Made by a program: the position numbers and the translations under genes | The notes under the pieces: generated by a model | Databases searched by the model: none | What the model was told of the DNA's origin: nothing | What the model saw: only the letters and a program-made list of their open reading frames with translations | NCBI GenBank assembly: GCA_900766245.1 | Contig: CAAFUR010000029.1 | Coordinates: 1 to 64,000, forward strand | DNA from: Veillonellaceae bacterium | GTDB taxonomy: Bacteria; Bacillota; Negativicutes; Veillonellales; Veillonellaceae | DNA length: 64,000 bases | Direction: 5' to 3' | Shown: piece by piece, positions 45,272 to 54,700 of the stretch | Numbering within the stretch: position 1 is the stretch's first letter | Layout of the letters: every line of letters begins with the position of its first letter

Positions 45272-45898
45272 TTATTTCGTACCGAAAATACGATCTCCCG
45301 CATCACCAAGACCAGGTAAAATATATCCATGGTCATTTAATTTTTCATCTAATGCAGCTACATAGATGCGTACGTCAGGATGCGCTTTATTCACAACTTC
45401 TACACCTTCTGGGGCTGCTACTAGACACATTAATTGAATTTCTTTAGCACCTTTTTCTTTCAATAAAGATATAGCTGCTGCTGCACTACCACCTGTAGCC
45501 AACATTGGATCTGTCACGATAATGCGACGATCAGCCAAGTCAGATGGTAATTTGCAATAATACTCTACTGGTTTCAATGTTTCTGGGTCACGATACATAC
45601 CTACATGACCTACTTTTGCCATTGGCATTAATTCCAACAAACCATTCACCATACCTAAGCCAGCACGAAGAATAGGGACAATACCCAATTTTTTGCCTGC
45701 AATTTGTTTACCAATTGCTTTCACCAATGGGGTCTCTACTTCTACATCTTCTAATGGTAAATCACGTGTGATTTCATAGCCCATTAACAAAGCGATTTCT
45801 TCTAATAATTGGCGGAAATCTTTTGTCCCAGTATCTACAGATCGAATCAACGTTACTTTATGTTGAATCAAAGGATGTGTCATTACATTTACGTTCAT
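45272..45898 (-). CDS. upp: uracil phosphoribosyltransferase
   Basis: This 208-residue enzyme salvages uracil to UMP using PRPP. The PRPP-binding motif VTDPMLATGGSAAAAISLL and the C-terminal uracil-binding segment YVAALDEKLNDHGYILPGLGDAGDRIFGTK (shown in parts: AALDEKLNDHGY and GLGDAGDRIFG) are typical. Length is normal. It follows glyA by 23 bases, a common Firmicutes pair, and ends at a terminator. Confidence 0.95.
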   Translation of the reverse strand: MNVNVMTHPLIQHKVTLIRSVDTGTKDFRQLLEEIALLMGYEITRDLPLEDVEVETPLVKAIGKQIAGKKLGIVPILRAGLGMVNGLLELMPMAKVGHVGMYRDPETLKPVEYYCKLPSDLADRRIIVTDPMLATGGSAAAAISLLKEKGAKEIQLMCLVAAPEGVEVVNKAHPDVRIYVAALDEKLNDHGYILPGLGDAGDRIFGTK

Positions 45899-45921
45899 CT
45901 TACTTACTTCCTTTTTATTAA

Positions 45922-47157
45922 TTACGCATACATTGGATATTTTTCACAAAGTGTTGCTACACGTTGTTTAGCCTCTGCTAATACAGCAGTATCTTCTGGC
46001 TGTTTTAATACTAAAGAAATGATACTTGCAATTTCTTTCATATCTTCTGCATGTAAACCTCTAGTTGTTAACGCTGGAGTGCCTAGGCGGATACCAGATG
46101 TAACAAATGGGCTTTCTGGATCAAATGGAATTGTATTTTTATTACATGTAATACCTACTTCATCTAGTACATGTTCAGCTACTTTACCAGTTAAGCCTAC
46201 AGTACGTAGGTCTACTAATAATACATGCGTATCAGTACCACCAGATACGATAGTAAAACCTTCTTCTTGTAACGCATCAGCTAATGTTTGGGCATTCACA
46301 ATCACTTGTTTTGCATATTCTTTAAATTCTGGTTGCAAAGCTTCACCAAAGGCTACTGCTTTAGCAGCGATGACATGCATCAATGGACCACCTTGAATAC
46401 CAGGGAAGATAGATTTATCAATCGCTTTTGCATACTCTTCTTTACACATAATCATGCCACCACGTGGTCCGCGCAATGTTTTATGTGTAGTAGTAGTTAC
46501 AATATCAGCATATTCCACTGGGTTTGGATGCAATCCTGCAGCTACTAAACCTGCAAAATGTGCCATATCTACCATGAAAATAGCGCCTACTTCATGGGCA
46601 ATATCCGCCATAGTTTTGAAGTCAATTTGACGGGAGTATGCACTGCCACCACCGATAATCATTTTAGGTTTATGCTCTTGAGCAATTTTACGCATTTCAT
46701 CATAATCAATGCGACCTGTTTCTGCATCTACGCCGTAAGGAATAATATTAAAATACTTACCAGATACATTCACTGGAGATCCATGTGTTAAATGTCCACC
46801 ATGGGATAAATTCATTCCCATGATAGTGTCGCCTGGCTCTAATAACGCAAAGTACACGCCAAAGTTTGCTTGAGAACCAGAATGAGGTTGTACATTCACA
46901 TGTTCTGCGCCGAATAGTTGTTTCGCTCTTTCAATAGCCAACTCTTCTACCATGTCGACATATTCACATCCACCGTAATAGCGTTTATGTGGATATCCTT
47001 CTGCGTATTTATTTGTCAATACGCTACCTTGTGCTTCCATCACAGCTTGAGACACAAAGTTTTCCGATGCAATCATTTCTAATTTATTGCGTTGACGACC
47101 CAACTCTAATTCAATCATTTCTTGAACTTTAGGGTCTTGCTGTTTTACATAGCTCAT
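45922..47157 (-). CDS. glyA: serine hydroxymethyltransferase
   Basis: This 411-residue PLP enzyme interconverts serine and glycine with tetrahydrofolate. The substrate-binding EMIASENFVS, the PLP-lysine segment TTTTHKTLRGPRGG and GGTDTHVLLVDLR are present. The ATG at 47157 has AGGAGG seven bases upstream, so the extension to 47181 is rejected. It has its own promoter just past the tpsB stop, marking the border between the housekeeping cluster and the secretion locus. Confidence 0.95.
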   Translation of the reverse strand: MSYVKQQDPKVQEMIELELGRQRNKLEMIASENFVSQAVMEAQGSVLTNKYAEGYPHKRYYGGCEYVDMVEELAIERAKQLFGAEHVNVQPHSGSQANFGVYFALLEPGDTIMGMNLSHGGHLTHGSPVNVSGKYFNIIPYGVDAETGRIDYDEMRKIAQEHKPKMIIGGGSAYSRQIDFKTMADIAHEVGAIFMVDMAHFAGLVAAGLHPNPVEYADIVTTTTHKTLRGPRGGMIMCKEEYAKAIDKSIFPGIQGGPLMHVIAAKAVAFGEALQPEFKEYAKQVIVNAQTLADALQEEGFTIVSGGTDTHVLLVDLRTVGLTGKVAEHVLDEVGITCNKNTIPFDPESPFVTSGIRLGTPALTTRGLHAEDMKEIASIISLVLKQPEDTAVLAEAKQRVATLCEKYPMYA

Positions 47158-47196
47158 GGTAACCTCCTGTGAAAGAAACATATTAATCTATCCTTT

Positions 47197-47225
47197 ATTA
47201 TAGTAATAATCACAGCCTTTTGCAA
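47197..47225 (-). promoter_or_regulatory. promoter of glyA-upp
   Basis: On the minus strand TTGCAA (47220-47225) and TATAAT (47197-47202) are separated by 17 bases, 40 bases before the glyA ATG. Confidence 0.75.
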
Positions 47226-47253
47226 GATAAATTAGTGAATCACCTAACCGTGC

Positions 47254-48912
47254 TTAGAAGGCAGTACTCATCTGTATTCCTAGGACTCGATATGGCACTG
47301 TAAAACCGTTTGGCACTTGTAACGGGGTGGATAAGAATATATTATAGTTAGCACTTCCATAGTGTCCTTTCATACCAATCGCTCCGCCCCATAACGCTGT
47401 ACCCAATATATCTTCCGTAGATTTTCCGTATACTTTACCATAATCTAAACCTACATACACTGTATGATTCTGATTTAATGATACATCTAAGGTGTTCCGT
47501 ACATAGAACCCTCGTTCTGCGGCTAGATTTCTATCGCCGGTAAACCCACGCACCGTATACCATCCACCAATGGTAAAGAACTCACTACTGTAAAGATTAC
47601 TATTCGTATACTGTCCTTTCGCTTCCATTGTATAGGTTGCTTTCCGGTTCCAAAGAGTCATTGTACGCTGATAGTTCACTTTCCCCGTATATATATGATA
47701 TTGTGTAGTGGCTTCTCCTAAATGATCAGTAGGACCAGGGCTAGCCCACCAAGGAACACCCTTTTCATATTGCACTAACCAATCTAGACTTCCATTCTTG
47801 CTATATCGTTTTTGGTGTATTCCTATAGACCAAGACGTGGTATTTCTCCGTTGCACATCAATTTCACTACCATTGATAAAAGAATGCCTTGTCTTATGCG
47901 TAAGACCTTGCACTAATTCTGTAATCTGTTGACTATTCCTGTGCAATACGTGTTTCCATCGTAATTCACTGCTAGTAAAGTTACCGCTAGAAATAAAAGG
48001 TTTAATGGCATAGCCAACCCGTTGTTGATAGTCTGAATTAGAATGGCTAAGGGTAATGCTATCATTTCCAATAGGTAGTTGGTATGATACATAACTGGAT
48101 TTACTTATATTGATGCTATCTGAGTGTCTAGATCTAGTTAAGCTATAGTACAAGGTATCACTACGGTCTAATGGTCTACCTACCGTGATGGACACATTCC
48201 CTTGAAAGCGTCCTGTTCCTTCATTACCGAAATTATCAAATCCTGTGGTGACCTCTACTTTAGACCTATTTTCTATCTGAAATACCACTATAGATGTACC
48301 TAACTTACTTCCCGGTTGTAACTGTACCGTAGCCTTCTGATGGGGCACTGTATTTAGATTATCTACCGTTTGTTCTATCTTCCTTATATTTAAGATATGC
48401 CCCTTATGAAAGGCTATTGCGTTTGTATAATTACCTGCCACGCCCTTAAATTGTATTTCTTCCACGGTTCCTACCAGCAAGGATAAGCGAAGTGTGCCAC
48501 TTCCTATATTTTGAGGCTCCATATAGACCTTAGAGGTAACGTAACCTCTATCTAGTAATGCTGTATTAAGTTCCTGCAACAAGGTATTAATTGTTTCTAC
48601 CCCATACGATTGATGTTCTTTCTTAGCCACCATGGTTTGCAGAAAACTAAACTCTGGTGGAACCTGTGAAAGTTCAATATGATGAATTAAAAATTCTGGT
48701 GCATAATTGGATAGTAGATTCACCTTTTCAGATACTTTCTCTTCTGTAATAACTGTGAAAGCTGGGGGTGTCTTTTGCTCTACATGAGATATAGAACGCT
48801 CCATCTGCTCTAGCAGTTTACCTTGCTCGTCTATAGTATTAGCATGAACACTATGAGAAAGCGCCCCTATACACAAACAAGCAAGGCCTGTAACTATTTT
48901 ATGATTTGTCAA
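47254..48912 (-). CDS. two-partner secretion transporter TpsB (FhaC/ShlB family)
   Basis: This 552-residue outer-membrane protein probably exports the TpsA exoprotein. An N-terminal signal peptide (cleavage near Ala24-Asn) is followed by two POTRA-like domains at about 65-210, then a C-terminal beta-barrel containing the conserved GGWYTVRGFTGD loop (VRGF) and repeated aromatic strands to the final STAF. The start codon is TTG with AAGGAG upstream. It is the last gene of the tpsA locus; its strand and place suggest co-regulation with tpsA. Confidence 0.9.
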   Translation of the reverse strand: MTNHKIVTGLACLCIGALSHSVHANTIDEQGKLLEQMERSISHVEQKTPPAFTVITEEKVSEKVNLLSNYAPEFLIHHIELSQVPPEFSFLQTMVAKKEHQSYGVETINTLLQELNTALLDRGYVTSKVYMEPQNIGSGTLRLSLLVGTVEEIQFKGVAGNYTNAIAFHKGHILNIRKIEQTVDNLNTVPHQKATVQLQPGSKLGTSIVVFQIENRSKVEVTTGFDNFGNEGTGRFQGNVSITVGRPLDRSDTLYYSLTRSRHSDSINISKSSYVSYQLPIGNDSITLSHSNSDYQQRVGYAIKPFISSGNFTSSELRWKHVLHRNSQQITELVQGLTHKTRHSFINGSEIDVQRRNTTSWSIGIHQKRYSKNGSLDWLVQYEKGVPWWASPGPTDHLGEATTQYHIYTGKVNYQRTMTLWNRKATYTMEAKGQYTNSNLYSSEFFTIGGWYTVRGFTGDRNLAAERGFYVRNTLDVSLNQNHTVYVGLDYGKVYGKSTEDILGTALWGGAIGMKGHYGSANYNIFLSTPLQVPNGFTVPYRVLGIQMSTAF

Positions 48913-48929
48913 TCCTAGACTCCTTCATA

Positions 48930-50480
48930 TTAAAATTTGGCATACTCATTTTCTGGAACAATAGATGCTATCTTCTCTTCAGACAAGTTAGGACTCTTAA
49001 TTCCTAATTTTTCATAAGACCAAAGGTCAAAGAGTTCATTGTCATAGGCTTGTTCTGCTAATACATCGTAACCAAAGTTAGTAGAAATATGTCGTTCTTC
49101 ATCCATCATATAGGAGAACACTGTCCACGGTTCAAGATGACAAGCAATAAATGCATTTCTCATGTAATTCGACCACAGCGCTAGTTGTTCCATCGTAGCA
49201 TCATAAGTCACCTTAGAAACTACCTTATGGTCTACCATTTCCTCAAAAGTAAGGTATTCACCGTCGACAATGATATACCCTAGTTGACGACATACCGTTC
49301 CATCATTTTCTACATATAGGTATACCCGATGATATGTACCTGGCAAGATAGAATACAAAATATCGTAACTATTTTGAAGATATTGTGGAATCAAATCGTG
49401 GATATCTTCCCCTGTAAATTCTATAGCTGGATCTACATTAACCATTTCTTCTTCCTCCTCTTGAATAAACTGAGACACATCTATGTGCATAGTCCCTGTG
49501 ATACATCCTTCATGTGGTGCTACTGCATGCGTATGAAGTGGTTCCCCATCTGGTGAGAAATATCTTTTTTCCCAAGCTTCTACTAAAGCTAGCTCATCAG
49601 TAAAATTATCTTCTGTGACATTGTCATATACATAAGAGAGTTCGCCGGTGGAAACGTCGAAAATGTAGTCAATAGATGTATACATTTTGCTGCAAATACG
49701 ATGCAACTCATCAATTTCATCAATACTTCCCTTTAATGAGATAATTAACTCTTGATATGTACACATCTTATCATTAGATTGTATATTTCTAATTCGTGTC
49801 CAGTTATTATCTATAGTATTAATGTAAAGACTAAGTTTCCAATTTTCATGCAGCCTATCTAAATGAAAGTATAGCTTTTTAGTTTTACTAGGCAAATACC
49901 TATTGATATACATAATTTGTTTATAAAGCAAGTTCTCTAGCAAATCAGGTATTTTAAGAGTTTTTGTTCTACGCTGTAATATTCTTTTAGGTTGTAAACT
50001 GTACTTATCAATATACTTTTCTGCTTCTATTTCCTCCTCCCTTATAAATCCCTTTGTATTTCCTACCTCTACATATGACCATAAAATATACGGTGTATGT
50101 GGATATTCATAGTTACCATACAAATCTTCGCTATATGTATATCTAGAATCTCCATTTTTTCCAATCTCAATATTCAGTATATTAAGAGTGTGCACATTAT
50201 CCTTATTCTTAAACTTGTATACTTTGAGAAAATTATCCACTAACATATTAAAAAATGACCTATCTCCAATACGTTCAGAGGAAAAACAAAATAGCTCTCC
50301 CTCCATGATATATGTTCCATCCTCAAAAGTAATTATGTATCTTGGTGCTAAACTTGACCTCCAGCACTGTCCAAAAAAAACTAAACTTTCCCAATTATCT
50401 TGTAACAAAGTATTTAATCTAGCTTTTAGTAAGTCAGTCAACTTAATTGCTACTTCATCTTTCACTTCTTTTACAAACAT
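48930..50480 (-). CDS. immunity-like protein with three YezG/DUF600-type units
   Basis: This is a 516-residue soluble protein. Its last third (about 360-495) fits the YezG/DUF600 immunity pattern, ending LWSYEKLGI. Similar endings ILWSYVEVG (132-140) and VEAWEKRYF (300-308) mark two earlier, more diverged units. In Bacillus, YezG protects against the YeeF nuclease toxin, which is of the same nuclease family as the orphan tip just upstream. The ATG at 50480 has AATGGAGG upstream and starts five bases past the toxin frame's last stop. Immunity is inferred. Confidence 0.7.
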   Translation of the reverse strand: MFVKEVKDEVAIKLTDLLKARLNTLLQDNWESLVFFGQCWRSSLAPRYIITFEDGTYIMEGELFCFSSERIGDRSFFNMLVDNFLKVYKFKNKDNVHTLNILNIEIGKNGDSRYTYSEDLYGNYEYPHTPYILWSYVEVGNTKGFIREEEIEAEKYIDKYSLQPKRILQRRTKTLKIPDLLENLLYKQIMYINRYLPSKTKKLYFHLDRLHENWKLSLYINTIDNNWTRIRNIQSNDKMCTYQELIISLKGSIDEIDELHRICSKMYTSIDYIFDVSTGELSYVYDNVTEDNFTDELALVEAWEKRYFSPDGEPLHTHAVAPHEGCITGTMHIDVSQFIQEEEEEMVNVDPAIEFTGEDIHDLIPQYLQNSYDILYSILPGTYHRVYLYVENDGTVCRQLGYIIVDGEYLTFEEMVDHKVVSKVTYDATMEQLALWSNYMRNAFIACHLEPWTVFSYMMDEERHISTNFGYDVLAEQAYDNELFDLWSYEKLGIKSPNLSEEKIASIVPENEYAKF

Positions 50481-50484
50481 ATAT

Positions 50485-51051
50485 TCATCCTCCATTAGGA
50501 AGAAACTGAATAACCTCAGGATTGTCATCTACTTTATATATAACATCAAATCCCGTTGGTCATTTATTCACTCCATCATATACTATATCTATCGTTACCT
50601 TTACCTCCTTCGCCTCTTGTAACGCATTCTTCCATTGATTTTCCATTATTCTATAATCGCTTCTATTTACAATCTTTTCCATAGCAACTAGATTATCTAA
50701 TTCTCCTGAGCCTCCAAAGATTTTAGCTATCAGATGCCCCCCTTCGTCACCTGGTAATCGATCATCACCGCCTGCTTTTAATTGGTCTCGGTTATTTCTC
50801 TTACCAGCTTCTAAGCGTAAGTCTCCTTGGGCTGCTTTTATACGTCCTAATTCATCGGTTTGGTAATAATACCCTTTACTCTCATATATAATGTTTTCTT
50901 TTAATTGTCTAGTTCCCACTCCTGGTTTATATTGCTCACCATTCCGATAAATATCTGGACTATCAGCTAATCTTGTGGTGTTTGTAGTAGGACTTGCCGT
51001 TTCAGTAGTAGATTGTTTAGGGGATTCTTTTTTATTTGATTCTACATTTTG
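50485..51051 (-). pseudogene. orphan nuclease toxin tip (Endonuclea_NS_2-like), broken by a stop
   Basis: The frame opens after a stop at 51052-51054 with no good start. It encodes a linker-like stretch, then a DNA/RNA non-specific endonuclease domain with DEGGHLIAKIFGGSG and ELDNLVAM around the catalytic histidine. A TGA at 50560-50562 interrupts it. The same frame continues as PTGFDVIYKVDDNPEVIQFL to a final TGA at 50485-50487, which matches the usual end of this domain (K-R-P-x-x-F-x-V-x-Y). One CGA-to-TGA change explains the break. It resembles orphan toxin tips kept downstream of CDI-type genes for recombination. Confidence 0.75.
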
Positions 51052-51146
51052 TTAATCTTTAATGTATTTGTACAAGATGCTTAGATTACAAATATATAAA
51101 ATAGTAACACCACCATTCCTTTATATATTCATTAGGACTTAAAATA

Positions 51147-51761
51147 TTATATCGACTTAATCCATATAATTTTATCTAAATCAATTTTTTTAATTTTTAT
51201 TTTATTCAAATATATCTCTTTGCATATTTTTTTTAATAGACTATCTGATACCCACATACCACCTGCTCTATATCCATCATCTGTAACAGAATATATTTCT
51301 ACAAAAGACTGATTTTCATCAACGCTGATATAACTTATATCATTCAGTAAATAATTAAGCATTATGCTTATTGAATTTTGTACATGTTCTATATCATCTT
51401 TATTAATCATATAAAATGAATCAGATATAGTTGGAATACTTGCTCCGCAACCATATTTCCTTACTTCTTTTTTTAAAGTAGAGTTTTCTTTTATTAAGCG
51501 AATATCATTTGATTTATTCCATACCATCTTATGTAAAAGTATCATGTCTGTTTTCTTTAAATCTAGTTGGTTACTATAAAAACTATAAATAGTTTTCTTA
51601 TTATTAGGGATATTTATAGTAATTTTAAGAAATAAGTTATCAAGATTTAATGTGGACAGCTTAAAACCTTCTATACTATCATAAAAATCGTCTATATATT
51701 TTTCAATTTGATTCATCGCTAAAATCGGATATTTTTTTAATTCTATGTTTTTATTTATCAT
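51147..51761 (-). CDS. hypothetical protein, candidate immunity for the TpsA toxin tip
   Basis: This 204-residue protein is not recognised. It is lysine- and isoleucine-rich, soluble, and clearly more AT-rich than its neighbours, a sign of transfer. Its ATG (51761) overlaps the tpsA TGA in a TGATG junction with GAGGTGG upstream, so it is coupled to tpsA. By place, directly after the toxin-bearing C-terminus, it is the likely cognate immunity protein. No enzymatic motif is visible. Confidence 0.65.
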   Translation of the reverse strand: MINKNIELKKYPILAMNQIEKYIDDFYDSIEGFKLSTLNLDNLFLKITINIPNNKKTIYSFYSNQLDLKKTDMILLHKMVWNKSNDIRLIKENSTLKKEVRKYGCGASIPTISDSFYMINKDDIEHVQNSISIMLNYLLNDISYISVDENQSFVEIYSVTDDGYRAGGMWVSDSLLKKICKEIYLNKIKIKKIDLDKIIWIKSI

Positions 51762-54700
51762 CAATCTTTATCCACCTCAACATTATCAACCCACTCAGCT
51801 TCCCCTTTTCCATTCTTTGGCACTGCATAGACATCGCCAGTTTTAGGATTCCAATAAAGATCAGATTTACTTTTTCCTGTATTTCTTTTGACCTCTTGTG
51901 TATAATCCTCTCCACCTAGGTCATCTATAACCTTTTTTGGCATCTTTTTTAATTTACCATCCCATCGTAAATATACAACTAATTCATTATATGATTCAAA
52001 AAGAATATTTCCGTATTTATCAATGATTTTCCCAGCTGAATCTATTTTTAAGCTTGACAAAGTAGCTAGAGTAAATAAAGTAGATCCAATTCCATGCAAA
52101 TCATTTTCTAATTGTGGTAATAAACTATTCCACTTCGTTCCAGCTTGTGCAATACTAGCACCTTCTAATCCGTCTCCACCTAATAGTTTATCTACGGTAT
52201 AACCAAGGCTAGCAGATAGTAGTTGCGCTCTTGCTGGGTGATCCTTTGCTAATTTACTTATGGATTGTATCAACGCTTCATTGAGTCCACCGGATAGTGC
52301 ACCAGTTGTAGGATTTCCTTTTACAATGGCTGATGTAATAGCACCAGATAGAGCATGCAATGCGACCTTTTCAGATGAACCATCTTTATAAATTCGTTGT
52401 CCTTTTGCATCTTTCATTTCACCAAATCTATGGATTGCTTCATTCATATACTTGCTGAATAATTTAGCTGTTTCTTGTCGTTCTGCAATACCTTGCTTAT
52501 CAAAAATAGTAGCTAATGTATGTAGTGAATCTTCCGTATTTCTACGAATGGCATTGAGATTCACCTCAGGGTGTTCCACGTCAAGCACTCCCTTAGCTAT
52601 CGCTGAATAGGTTATACTATTCGCTTTGCCACGTTCCCCAGGCATAATCGTAGGTACCAATCCAAGTTCGTTATATTGCTTACTGCTTTTTCCAATCGTT
52701 GGATCCGCTAGATAAGACACTCCCTTAGATCCATAGGTATACTTCGCCCTATTCTTCATATCCTTCATAACTAACTGTTTTGTTTTCAGTATGTTCCTAT
52801 CTGTTTTACTAGATAACAGGGCCCCTTCTAATGTGGTCGTATTTCCTACAGATATATTGAATCCTGTACTTCCTGCATAGAGTCCAGATTGGTGGATCAC
52901 AGAGGTGTATTTGCTATCTATATCCGTCCGTTGCAAGGAACCTTGTAATGATTTGAATACACCTTTCTTGGATAGGCTAAGTCCTATGCCACCAGATGTA
53001 GTACGGTCTGTATAATCATGTGTGTCTTGTACAGAGTGAATCTCTAAATTTCCACCCACATTTGCCTCAATAGCATCTCCTTTGAGAACACCATCTTTGA
53101 TGTGTACATCCTGTTTTGTGTTCACTCCAAGGGTATTCGTTGCTATTATCTTCGTAGGATCATGGACTATGTCTGTGCCTACAATATTGCCTTTACTGCC
53201 ACTGGCATTGAAAGATATATCGGAGAATCGATGTTGTAAGAGATCATAGGAAATACCTAAGGAGGCTTGTTTCTGTTTCATACTCTGGACCATATTAGAT
53301 GTTGTTTCTTTGCCCTTCACATAGATACTATTTGCCGACTCTAAGGTAATGTCCTTGCCTTGTACATCGCTTCCTTCTATGCGGATATCATCCTTCTTAG
53401 TGGTAATACGAATATGTCCATCGGACACAACAGTCGATTCTTTTGCTATCTTACTATCTACATTCGTAGAAGCTTCGCTTCGTTCTGTGCCTAAAGATAG
53501 ATTGAGGTGTAAACTCTTGGCTTGGTCTTTCAGTTTAGATTTTTCTATAGATGTCTTAGCATCGTCATAGGTTTTGTAGGCTAATAGAGCTTTCAATCGT
53601 TCGTCTTTTACAGAGTTTGCTCGTGTGAGTGTACCTACTGCATTGGTTGTAGTATCTACTAAGCGATTCGACAATGAGAGAGTAAGCCCACTTTTAGAAA
53701 ATCTATGTATTTCTCCTGTATGTGATGTGGTATAACCATTACGGATTGTCACGCCAGACCCTTGAACCTGAATATCCCCTTTAGATCCTACATCACTAGC
53801 TTCTATTTGTGTAGATCCTATAGCACCTAAGTTGACAGAACCAAAGCGACTTCCAATGACGCTGCCTTTGGCTACACTGCTCTTAGCATCATAGGTATCT
53901 GCTTGTTTTTGTGTACCAATGGTAAGGCTAAGACCGCCATTACCAAAGATACCCGATTTACGTACTTCCTCACGATGAGTGGCACCAGATTCTTCCTGCG
54001 CTGATGTAATGGTCAAATTGCCTTCACTCGTAACCGTAACATCTGCATCCCCCACTATATGGCTGGCTTTAACTAGTACGTCTTGCTTACCATCTACCTT
54101 AACAGTACCACTGGAAATCGTAGAGCCCACTACCGTATCTGTACGTCTATGGTCATAGATATCCCTTGTAGTAGATGACAAGAACCCTCTATCTTTTTGA
54201 TGTACTTCAGATAGTGTTTCATGGTGCTCAGTACCATGTTCAATAGAGACTCGACCAGCTTGTACGTCTACAAGCCCCGTTTTACTATGTATGGTGCTTG
54301 CTTTCATGGATACATTGTTATCCATACGCACCTTAACACCAGCTTCTCCTTCAATGGTCGCTCCTAAATTCTGTTCATCTATGACCATCTTACGGTTGAA
54401 ATAGTCACTACCTCTAGCACCCACAGCTACATCTGACAAAGTTCTATCTGTTACATTCGTAAGGGTTAGAGAGTTCCCCGTAAGGTCTACTGTGCGTCCC
54501 ATCATACGAGAGCCTTGTAACGTAATCTCTCCACCTTGGACTTGCAGCGTATGTCCTTGTACGGTACTTCCTAGGTTCTTAGTAGACTCTAAGGCCACTC
54601 CACTACCTATATAGCGATTTTGTAAGGCACGAGCAGAGACTTGTATATCTTTCCCTACTAGACTCACCGTACTACCACCTTGTATAGTAGCCCCTACAGA

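Noticed and set aside
50560..50562. Selenocysteine or programmed read-through at the TGA in the nuclease tip
   Set aside because: No selenocysteine element or cysteine-equivalent position is expected there; a CGA-to-TGA change is simpler.
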